A stretch of DNA of 64,000 nt from Spisula solida. Its lineage: Eukaryota > Mollusca > Bivalvia > Venerida > Mactridae. Under the pieces are notes generated by a model. It searched no databases. It saw only the letters and a program-made list of their open reading frames with translations, and was not told the origin of the DNA. The DNA lies in assembly GCA_947247005.1 (NCBI GenBank), contig OX365952.1:6718501-6782500 (forward strand), in the 5' to 3' direction. Numbering within the stretch: position 1 is the stretch's first letter; each line of letters starts with the position of its first letter. Of the stretch, positions 1 through 12,000 are shown one piece after another. A program made the translations under genes and the position numbers.

Positions 1-23
1 ATGTGACGAAGGAAACTGTCCGA
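1..23 (+). CDS. TSP1 exon tail (A-type), cut by window edge
   Basis: The first 23 bases encode the end of a TSP1 repeat (CDEGNCP) and stop at a gtatgttg donor, exactly as in the A-type exons further on. The rest of the exon is left of the window. The following 1.04-kb intron (24-1061) shares blocks with the intron before the A-type exon at 4064, so it belongs to the same duplicated family. Confidence 0.8.
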
Positions 24-3000
24 GTATGTTGTTCTTATCATTGCTACCTATAAGTCGTATATCTAGGTCAGTCATCTGCATAATGTACAACATGTTCGAC
101 CTACAGATTGCAACTACTCTTATCAATTTCGTCATATCTCAGATAATGTATAAACAAGTATGTGGACAAGGTATGGATTTTGACAAGGTGTGCATTTGCT
201 CTGTCTTTGTATCAGATACAAATGTTGAAAACAATAAAAAATACTTTGTTTGATTTTACATTGTCTGTATTTACGAGTACAAGTGACAGCCCTATCAATG
301 TCTTGTAAAAAACCTAAAAACTGGCTTGTCAAGCAGGTACCTAAAGAGTGTTTACTTGACATTGAATGTCAGTATTAGATCATCACACACTAATGCTTTT
401 AAAACCCCAAGCCTTGTAAGATGACTGTGAAGTGACTTCGTATAGCCTTTTAATGCATTTTCCTTCTTATCAGAAATAAAAGTTATTTGACAAAAGTATG
501 CTAAATATCTATGGAGATACAAACATTTGATTGAGTGATTTTCTCGTGATTGACAATGTTCTTACTTTCAGTTGCACATACATGTAGTATGGTAGAACAT
601 GTAGTGGTATGTGTATGTGAATACTTATCCGGATACCCAGTTTTACATATTATTATAGTTTAAAGAGGCATGCCCTGGAAGTGTCTGGAATAGCAATCAA
701 ATAAGTATCATTTTAATACCTAAGTCAAATAATGAAAACCCTGTACAAATGTTACGAAATATCCCGCTAGTTTTATAAAAAAGATATTTCAAGAATAACT
801 AAATATCGTTTTCGTGAATGAAAGGCTGACAGCTTTTTATATAAATCGATATACAAAATATTGAAGCGCGCATTATAGAGTAAATTTTATAGTCAAATTA
901 TTCTTTGACTTTTCGGTAATAGTTGGTTTTACAAGTGATAAACACAATTTTATTGTATGCCAACCAAGACACTCAAGTTTCTGGGCATGCCCCTTTAATG
1001 ATTAAACACAGATAGCGATATCAAACGCTTTAATGTGAAATTGCATGCCAATGTGTTTCAGTTGACGGAGGATTCTCTGCTTGGACCACATGGGGTTCTT
1101 GCTCCGTAACATGTGGAAGCGGTACAAAAGATAGAACGAGGTCATGTGACGATCCTGCTCCACAACATGGCGGAAATGACTGCGTTGGTGACACAAGTGA
1201 AACCACAGCTTGTGACGAAGGAAACTGCCCAAGTATGTTGTTTTTATCAGTGTTTACCTGTATTGTATTAGACGGAGCTTAGAAAGCAGCACACATTGTT
1301 GGAAAACCGGAACATTTGGAATGTGTTTTTCTTAACATTATTAACGTTTTCCAAAATGTAAAGAAATGTTCCATCACGTAGTACATGTACTATGACGTTA
1401 CAGTAAGAATCTGACTTCTTTGTCTATGGAAAATATGAAATGATAAGGAGTATTATAATTGCGTCCCTATATGTTTCAGTTAACGGAGGGTTATCTGCTT
1501 GGACCACATGGGGTTCTTGCTCGGTAACCTGTGGAAGCGGTACAAAAGATAGAAGTAGGTCATGTGACGATCCTGCTCCACAACATGGCGGAAATGACTG
1601 TGTTGGTGACACAAGCGAGACGACAGCTTGTGACGAAGGAAACTGCCCAAGTATGTGGTATTCATCAGTACTAGTCGTTTTGAATCAGATAAAGCTTAAA
1701 AAGCAGCACATATTGTTAAAAAGCCTGGACATTTTGAATGTGTTTATCTTAACGTTCTATACGCTTTACAAAGTGTCCATATAACGGATATAAATGTAAC
1801 TTGTTCAGATTGACATAGTATACCTTATTATAGCTATGTGCGATTTATTGTGCATAAAGTTTAGATATCAATGTATTGTTGTTGAATTTTACAGCATTAT
1901 TTGTATTTTAGTTAACGGAGGATTTACGGACTGGGGAGCATGGTCCTCGTGTCCTGTCACATGTGGTACTTCTACAGCAACAAGAACAAGGTCATGTGAT
2001 AATCCTACACCTCAACATGGAGGTACAGACTGTGTCGGAGACACCAGCGAGACCCAGTCATGTGATAGTGGTACTGCTTGTGTAGGACCAGGTATGTTGT
2101 ATTCTATTTAACAACCAATGCTCAGGAAAAAGTACATCACATTGGTAAATGCGACATAACAATATGCAATAGTAACTATGTGATCTATTTGGGGATATGA
2201 ATGGTACGTTATGTGTCTGACTCTTGTGTGAGTTGCAAGGCACTGCCGCCGTTTCTGTATGGCCTCATATTGTCGGTGCATTTACAATTTGTAAAAATAC
2301 ACATCATTGCAAATAAGTATAGCAAGAGGTGGGATAACGACCTATTCGTACATCTTTGTGGTTTCATATATTTACTCCAGCTTCTACGTTTCGTATTTAT
2401 TAGCAAAGCATTAATTCACCAATATTATTAGCCACGCTATTAACCACAATCAAACAAATGCTTTTAAAATTACATACTTTGTAAGACATTGAGCGTGCGG
2501 GGATTTAGTTTGGCATTTTGAAGCATTTCCCTTCTTAAATTGTAATAGGATGTTTTGGTAGCTGGGACCTCAGCGGCTCATTTTCGCGTTCGGCAGTGTG
2601 TTTGGCATTGTGCCTTGTATGTTTTTATGTTTTTTGTGCTCGGTTGGTTCAGTTGGTCATTGTGCATAGTATGTTTTAATGTGTTCTGTGCTCGGCTGGT
2701 TAAGTTACATGTGTACCCTTCCCTGGCTGACTTTTTTAATATACAATGTATAGTGTTATGAAGTGGTATTAATTCGACTGAGTCGGGAATTATACTCATG
2801 GTCTTGTAACAGATACAGGCGTTTCGTTCTTCAATGGCAAAATTACGTTTCAGTTGACGGAGCATTCTCCGATTGGACCACATGGGGTTCGTGTTCCGCA
2901 ACATGTGGAAGTGGTTCGAAAGATAGAAGCAGGTCATGTGACAATCCACCTGCACAAAATGGAGGAAATGACTGTGTTGGTGACACAAGCGAGACGACGG

Positions 3001-6000
3001 CATGCGACGAAGGAAATTGTCCTAGTAAGTTTAGATAATTCGCAATGTTCATATGTTGATCATTGAATATGAAGTAATGTAACTTTGAATGTGTCGAGGT
3101 TAACGTTATCAGGAGGAAGAGTGTGTTGCATTTACATGACTTCTGAAAAGGGAGAATGTCATAGCATAATGTCTGTAGCAGGTTTACATGTTTATTGTCC
3201 TTATAATAACATTATATCCAAATGTAAGATGACTCTGACATGACTCCATTTAGCCATTTAAAGCTACACTATCTCTCCCAATACCTTTTTCCGACCATCC
3301 AGTAAATAGACTGATTACAAGGAATTGGGATATTTTTCACAAATGATCAATAATTGACGACATAATTTTAAATGTATTTGTCAAAATGGTATGCCAAAAA
3401 TCACATCTAAGTAAAGTATATGGATGACAAAATACTAATTTTGCAAGAGTTGCTTTCCTTAGTTTATACACTGTACATTTTTGTTTGCAATTCATTATTT
3501 TGTACAAAAACACTGGAGGTTGTATTTCGTTTGTTTCCATCGTATGGTGTGTTCCAAATTTGGGACTCAACTAAAGTGCTTAAAAGCCAAAGCTCTTCAA
3601 ATAGGTGATCAAGTTATTGCTTTTTGAAAAAAGCCGTTTATGGCCTAATGTGGATTTAATGCATTTCCCTCCTAATCAGAAATAGTATATTGACATAGTT
3701 ATTCTAAATATTTATAAAGATACAACAATTTGGAGTCATTCAATTTTCTCGTGATTGAAAATTTACTTACTTTCAGTTGCTAATAGTGTGGTAGAACATG
3801 TAGTAGTATGTGTATGTGAACACTTGTCCGGGTACCTTTGTTCGCTACCCAGCTTTACATATATCATACTTTAATGATTAAACACAGAGAGCTATATCAT
3901 GTGTTTGAATATGAAATTGCATGCCAATCACCCTGTGACAGTACAATATTGTTCCATGTTTTAGTTATATGAACGTTACAGTAAGAATCTTACCTGTTCG
4001 CCTATGGAAAATAACATCTTGAAATTATGAAGGATAATATAATTGCGCCCCTATCTGTTTCAGTTGACGGAGGATTCTCTGCTTGGGCCACCTGGGGTTC
4101 TTGCTCCGTAACATGTGGAAGTGGTACAAAAGATAGAATCAGGTCATGTGACGATCCTGCTCCACAACATGGCGGTAATGACTGTGTTGGTGACACTAGC
4201 GAGACGACGGCATGTGACGAAGGAAACTGTCCAAGTATGTTGTTTTCATCATTACTTGCCTGTATTGTATTAGATGGAGCTTAGAAATCAGCACACATTG
4301 TAAAAAACCCGGGACATTTGGAATGTTTTGCTTAACATTATATGCGTTTTACAAAGTGTCCATATAACGGATAAAATGTAACTTGTGCAGTTTAACATAG
4401 TATACCTTATTAACGCTTAGGGCGATTTATTGTGCATAACGTTTAGATATCAACGTATTGTTGTTGAATTTTACAGCATGAACAATTGACATTTCTGCAT
4501 TATTTGTATTTAGTTAACGGAGGATTTTCGGACTGGGGAGCATGGTCCTCGTGTCCTGTCACATGTGGTACTTCTACAGCAACAAGAACAAGGTCATGTG
4601 ATAATCCTTCACCTCAACATGGAGGTACGGACTGTGTCGGAGACACCAGCGAGACCCAGTCATGTGATAGTGGTACTGCTTGTGTAGGACCAGGTATGTT
4701 GTATTCTATTTAACAACCAATGCTCAGGAAAAAGTACATCACATTGATAAATGCGACATAACAATATGCGATGGTAACTATGTGATTTAATTGGGGATAT
4801 GAATGGTACGTTATGTGTCTGTCTCTTGTGTGAGTTGCAAGGCACTGCCGCCGTTTCTGTGTGGCCTAATATTGTCGGTGCATTTACAATTTGTAAAAAT
4901 ACACATCATTGCAAATAAGTATAGCAAGAGGTGGGATAACGACCTATTCGTACATCTTTGTGGTTTCATATATTTACTCCAGCTTCTACATTTCGTATTT
5001 ATTAGCAAAGCAGTAATTCACCAATATTATTGGCCACGCTATTAACAACAATCAAACAAATGCTTTTAAAATTACATACTTTGTAAGACGTTGAGCGTGC
5101 GGGGATTTAGTTTGGCATTTTGAAGCATTTCCCTTCTTAAATTGTAATAGGATGTTTTGGCAGCTGGGACTTCAGCGGTTCATTTTCGCGTTCGGCAGTG
5201 TGTTTGGCATTGTGCCTTGTATGTTTTTATGTGTTCTGTGCTCGGTTGGTTCAGTTTGTCATTGTGCATAGTATGTTTTAATGTGTTCTTTGCTCGGCTG
5301 GTTATGTTACATGTGTACCCTTCCCTGTCTGACTTAATATTATCTATTTGATTGTCCGAACCATTTTAAATACTAGTATACATTGTATATTGTTATGAAG
5401 TGGTATTAATTCGACTGAGTCGGGAAATATACTCAGGGTCTTGTAACAGATACAGGCGTATCGTTTTTCAATGGCAAAATTACTTTTCAGTTGACGGAGC
5501 ATTCTCCGATTGGACCACATGGGGTTCGTGTTCCGCCACATGTGGAAGTGGTACGAAAGATAGAAGCAGGTCATGTGATAATCCACCTCCTCAAAATGGC
5601 GGAAATGACTGTGTTGGTGGCACAATCGAGACGACGGCATGCGACGAAGGAAATTGTCCTAGTAAGTTTACATAATTTGCAATGTTCATATCTTGATCAT
5701 TGAATATGAAGTAATGTAAGTTTGAATATATCGAGGTGGAGCTTATCAGGAGGAAGATTGCGATGCATTTACATGACTTCTGAAAAGGGATAATGTCATA
5801 GCATAATGTCTGTAGCAGGTTTACATGTTTATTGTCCTTATAATATCTAAATGTAAGATAACCGGAAGTGACTCCTTTTAGCATTTTAAAGCCACATTAT
5901 CTCTCCCAATACCTTTTTATCGGATCATCCAGTAAATAGACTTACTACAAGGACTTTGGATATTTTTCACAAATGACCAATAATGGACGACAGAATGTTA

Positions 6001-9000
6001 AATGCATTTGTCGAAATGGTATGCAAAAAATCACATTTAAGTAAAGTATATGGATGACAAAATACTAATTTTGCAAGAGTTGCTTCCCTTAGTTTTTAAA
6101 TTGTACATTTTTGCTTACAATTCATTATTTTGTAAAAAAAGTAGCTGGAGGTTGTATTTCGTTTTCTTCCATCGTATGGTGTTTTCCACCTTTGGGACTC
6201 AACTAAAGTGCTTAAAAGCCAAGGTTCTTCAAATAGGTTACCGAGTTATTGCTTTTTGAAAATACATGTAGCTGTTTAAGGCCTAATGTGGCTTTAATGC
6301 ATATCAATAAAGATACAACACTTTTGAGTCATTCGATTTTCTCGTGATTGACCATTTACTTACTTTTAGTTGTAAATAGTGTGGTAGAACATGTAGTGGT
6401 ATGTGTATGTTAACACTTATCCGGGTACCTTTGTTCGCTACCCAGCTTTACATATATCATACTTTAATGATTAAACACATATAGCTATATCCTGCGTTTG
6501 AATGTGAAATTGCATGCCAATCACCCTGTGACAGTACAATATTGTTCCATGTCGTAGTAATATGAACGTTACAGTAAAAATCTTTCCTGTTCGCCTATGG
6601 ACAATAACATCTTGAAATTATGAGGGATAATATAATTGCGTCCCTATGTGTTTCAGTTGACGGAGGATTCTCTGCTTGGACCACCTGGGGTTCTTGCTCC
6701 GTAACATGTGGAAGTGGTACAAAAGATAGAAGCAGGTCATGTGACGATCCTGCTCCACAACATGGCGGTAATGACTGTGTTGGTGACACTAGCGAGACGA
6801 CGGCGTGTGACGAAGGAAACTGTCCAAGTATGTTGTTTTCATCAGTACTTGCATGTATTGTATTAGATGGAGCTTAGAAAGCAGCATTGTAAAAACCCCG
6901 GGACATTTGGATTTGTTTGCTTAACATTATAAGCGTTTTACAAAGTGTTCATATAACGGATATAAATGTAACTTGTTCAGATTAACAAAATATACCTTAT
7001 TAAAGCTATGTGCGATTTATTGTGCATAAAGTTTAGATATAAATGTATTGTTGTTGAATTTTACAGCATGAACAATTGGCATTTCTGCATTGTTTGTATT
7101 TTAGTTAACGGAGGATTTACGGACTGGGGAGCATGGTCCTCGTGTCCAGTCACATGTGGTACTTCTACAGCAACAAGAACAAGGTCATGTGATAATCCTA
7201 CACCTCAACATGGAGGTACAGACTGTGTCGGAGACACCAGCGAGACCCAGTCATGTGATAGTGGTACTGCTTGTGTAGGACCAGGTATGTTTTACTCTAT
7301 TAAACACCGAATGATCAAGAATATATACATTACATTGATAACTGCGACAATACAATGCGATATGCATGTACAATGATAACTATGTGATATATTTTGGGAA
7401 TATTGATAGTACTTTCTGTGTCTGTCTCTTGTGTGGGTTGCTAGGCGCTACCGCCTTTTCTGTAAGGCCTTACATTGTCGGTGCATTTACAATATGAAAA
7501 AAGACTTTACTCCAACTTGTATATTTCTTATTTTATAGCATAACATTAATTCACTAATATTATTGGCAACGCAATCAACCAAAAAAAGAACACAAATGCT
7601 TTTAAAATTACAGACTTTGTAAGACGTTGAGTGTGCAGGGATTTAGTTTGGCATTTTGAAGCATTTCCCTTCTTAATTTGTAATAAAAATTGATGGACCA
7701 AACTATAATGAATATCTATTGTTATGAAGAAAGAAATATACTCATGGTCTTGTGACAGATACAATGTTTCGGGGTTTTTATTGCAAAATTACTTTTCAGT
7801 GGACGGCGGATTCTCCGATTGGGCCACCTGGGGTTCTTGTTCCGTAACATGTGGAAGTGGTACGAAAGATAGAAGCAGGTCATGTGACAATCCACCTCCT
7901 CAAAATGGCGGAACTGACTGTGTTGGTGACACTAGTGAGACGACGGCATGCGACGAAGGAAATTGTCCTAGTCAGTTTATAAGTTTTGTATTGTTCAAAT
8001 CTTGACCATTCGATGCAAAGCAATATAAGTTTAAATTTGTCGAAGTGGTTGGTATCCACAAGATGAATGCGTTGCATTTACATGACTTCTACAAAAGGGG
8101 ATTGTCATAGCATAATGTCTGTGAAGTTTTACATGTATTATCATTGTCCTTACACCATTAAATCCAAATAATAATAGTGTAGAGAAAGCAAATTTAAAGT
8201 GAACCCGTTTTCAACATTCCACAAGAGAATAAAACATTTTAAAAGGAAAGCATCACTTAATAGCACCGTCAGAGCATAAAAGGTACAATAGGAACACACT
8301 GCAGTGATAGCCACAGACCACAATGACACAGTAGAATAATAGAAACAAACTGAACAAAAGCAAACGAAACTTACCAGCTAGAAAGCCCTACTTTTATGTA
8401 TCAATTGGGCCCAATAAAAGTGTAAGCGTGTATTACAACACTGAAAATTATATAACCTTGAAGCTTTATACGTCAAGATCTTTTAAAGTTGACCACATAA
8501 AGATAATAACGAATCGAGATGGGTAGGAGTGAGAACGAGACCAGATAGTACATTTTTGACAACATCTAAAGGGAGAGTGGACCGTTTAATCCTTTTTTAT
8601 GTAATGCAAGTAGTAACTAAATTAACAAGGAAGGGTTATGTTGCCCACAACACATAAGTCTCCTACCGGTTTGGGCATTGTATGTATTTGGTGATAGCAA
8701 TCCTGATACATTATATACAGTATGTCCATTACCGTAGCAACCAAACTTTTTATGTGACGGCGAAAATAAATGATGTCAATAATCTGCACATGCCGCCTGT
8801 TTAAATACAAAGTTCACATACAAAGTTTCATCAAGCCGGCTTGTTCAGTTACTGTTTTGGCAACATTGTGACTACTTTTGTTACCGTATCAACCAATAAT
8901 GTGTCATTCCATGGAAGTAAAATAACATGCATAATCTGCACATTGTCACCTGTTTATACGCAATGTTTCATCAAGCTGTGTTGTTCAACTACTGAGATAT

Positions 9001-12000
9001 GTTATTGCAATTTTGACTATTTTCGTAACCATATCAACCACAATTTGCATGTCATGGTGAGAAAAAAATGACGTGGATAATCTGCACATTGCCACCTGTT
9101 AATATGAAAAGTATCATCAAGCTGGCTTGTTCAGTTACTGTCTCAAGTATCTTGGGGTGAAGATTTCAGCGGACAGACAGACGGACGTACGGAGGGCAAA
9201 CCTATAGACTCCTCAGGTGTGAACACCGATAGGGGACTAATAAAAAGTATGAGATTTGAACGAAATGTTGACGAACTAAAACTATGGCAAAACTAACTTG
9301 GATGCCCACCGTTAAACATTAGGACTGTTCTATGACAGGTTCTGTAACCGTTAGGAAGTAACTATTGCAGTGGTTAAATCGGATTGTACTGATATAGTGA
9401 TATCCAAAACATGTACCCTTAAATGAAATATTGTTCATAATGTTGTTACAAGGTAACACACCGTGAGAAATTTGCCTTTCTGAAAATGTTTTATATGTAT
9501 TACAGTTAACGGAGGATTTACGGACTGGGGAGCATGGTCCTCGTGTCCAGTCACATGTGGTACTTCTACGGCAACAAGAACAAGGTCATGCGATAATCCT
9601 ACACCTCAATATGGAGGTACAGACTGTGTCGGAGACACCAGCGAGACCCAGGCATGTGATAGTGGTACTGCTTGTGTAGGACCAGGTATGTTTTATTCTA
9701 TTTAACAACCAATGCTCAGGAAAAAGTACATTACATTAATAATTGCGACATTACACTGACAATGATGTATGCTTGTACAATGATCACTATGTGATCTATA
9801 TGGAGATATAAATGGATCTTTCTGTGTCTGTCTCTTGTGTGGGTTGCTAGGCGCTTGCTGCCTTTCAGTATGGCCTAATACTGTCGGTTTATTTACAATA
9901 GGTAAAAATACACATCTTTGCAAATAGGTATAACAAGAGGGGGGGATAATGATCTATTTGTACTTCTTAGTGGCTTCATATATGTACTTTTACTCCAACT
10001 TGTACATTTCATATTTTAGCGAAGCATTATTTCACCAATATAATTGGCAACACAATCAACCAAAATCAAGCAATCAAATGCTTTTTTTAAATAACAGAAT
10101 TTGTAAGACATTGAGCGTGCGGGGATTTAGTTTGGCATTTTGAGGCATTTCCCTTCTTAATATGTAATGAGAAGTGATTGACCAAACTAAATTATGAATC
10201 CCTATTGATATGAAGAGATAAAAATTCGACTGAGTCGTGAAAAATACACGTTTTGTTTTTATGGCTAAATTACGTTTCAGTTGACGGAGCATTCTCTACT
10301 TGGACCACATGGGGTTCTTGCTCCGTAACATGTGGAAGTGGTACAAAAGATAGAAGCAGGTCATGTGACAATCCGCCTCCTCAAAATGGCGGAACTGACT
10401 GTGTTGGTGACACTAGCGAGACGACGGCATGTGACAAAGGAAACTGTCCTAGTAAGTTTACATAATTAGCAATGTTCAAATCTTGACCATTGAAGGCAGT
10501 TAATTTCATTTTGTATTTAATTAATGTAGTAACTTAATTAATAAAATTTATGACCTTAAAACGAAATGATGACTGACAAACAATATTGAAAAAAACTAAC
10601 TTGGATGACCATCGTTAAACATTAGCACCGTTCTATGGCAGGTTCTGTCACCGTACGGAAGTAACTAGTAAAGTGGTTAAATCGGATTGTACCCTTCCAT
10701 ACAATATTGTACATAATGTTGTTAGAAGGTAACACAGCGTGTCTGAGATATTTGCCTTTCTGAACAGTTTTTCATGTATTACAGTAAATGGAGGATTTAC
10801 GGACTGGGGAGCATGGTCCTCGTGTCCTGTCACATGTGGTACTTCTACAGCAACAAGAACAAGGTCATGTGATAATCCTACACCTCAACATGGAGGTGCA
10901 GACTGTGTCGGAGACACCAGCGAGACCCAGTCATGTGATAGTGGCACAGCTTGAGTAGGACCAGGTAAGTTGTATTCCGTTTTATTTGACAGTTGAGTGT
11001 TCATTCTGATATTCGCCTGCTTCTTTCTCTTTTGGTTGACAGCAATTACTGACAAATAGTCCAATGTTACGTGTGATTGCTTCAATATGTTTGAACATGT
11101 TTCTATTTAACTAAATAATACAAAAATACTCTTAGTTCTACAGTAAGAATATGGGTATTGCTTTCGAAAGTTAAAATAACACATACACTGTACATAACCT
11201 TTCAGTTGATGGAGGATTCTCTGCTTGGGCCACATGGGGTTCATGTTCCGTAACATGTGGAAGTGGTACGAAAGATAGAAGCAGGTCATGTGACAATCCG
11301 CCTCCACAAAATGGCGGGAACGACTGCGTTGGTGACACAAGCGAGACAATAGCTTGTGATGAAGGTTCGTGTCCTGGTGCTGGTAAGTTTTGTTATTCGT
11401 TATAAATCAAGTAAGTTGATCCTGGGAAAGACTTGCATTATAATAAGAAAAAACATATAATATTACGTCGGACAGGGAAGGCAGCACTCAACTTAACCAA
11501 TCGAGCACAGAAGACATAAAAGACATACAAGACACTGCAGAACGAGAAAATGATCCGCCGTAGTCTTAGTTGTCAAAAACCTGAATGAAATAGTTTCAGC
11601 AATCAAAAGGCTCAATGCCCACGCTGAATAACCTAGTTATATCATGAGTAAACTAGATGTGCTAGTGAAGTGTGCATTTTGGGCGGCAAAACACAGAAAC
11701 ATGATATCCTTTCCGCAACCATGATATTTTTGGGGGGCTAGGAGAAATTCACATGGTCCCTATACCCCGTCCCCGAGACACTTTTGACTTGCAGCACTGA
11801 CAAAAACTCGATAAATCTGGATGCTACACACCTTATCAAAAGTGAAAGGAGGCCAAATTGTCAATATTTTGACTAAAGGTCACCGTCATTTCCGGTGACC
11901 CTTGCGTGAAAAATATTCTTCTTCTTTTTTAGCTTGGTAGGCCTAATTTTGGACCCCTTTAGGGCACCGATCTTGACCCCTTTGTCTAGCCTTGTATTTC

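Larger units (their letters stand above)
1480..7970 (+). repeat. Three tandem copies of a ~2.6-kb A-B-C exon unit
   Basis: A exons start at 1480, 4064, 6657; B exons at 1912, 4514, 7105; C exons at 2854, 5491, 7800. The spacing is 2,584-2,637 bp, except the last C (2,309 bp). Introns are duplicated as well: for example the block after the B exon (about 2092-2560) recurs at 4694-5160 with few changes, and the blocks before the A exons match. The unit of duplication is therefore genomic DNA with three exons, not single exons. Confidence 0.88.
9280..11205 (+). repeat. Tandem duplication of a ~1.28-kb B-C exon pair
   Basis: The intron block ahead of the B exon at 9506 (about 9290-9430) recurs ahead of the B exon at 10785 (about 10565-10700), and B-to-B spacing is 1,279 bp. 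The pairs are 9506/10281 and 10785/11206. Confidence 0.78.

Noticed and set aside
2201..2431. Open frame conserved with 4803-5045 (76-80 residues, same translation start)
   Set aside because: The similarity comes from tandem duplication of the intron after the B exons. Both strands are equally open and there is no splice or start context, so it is not a gene.
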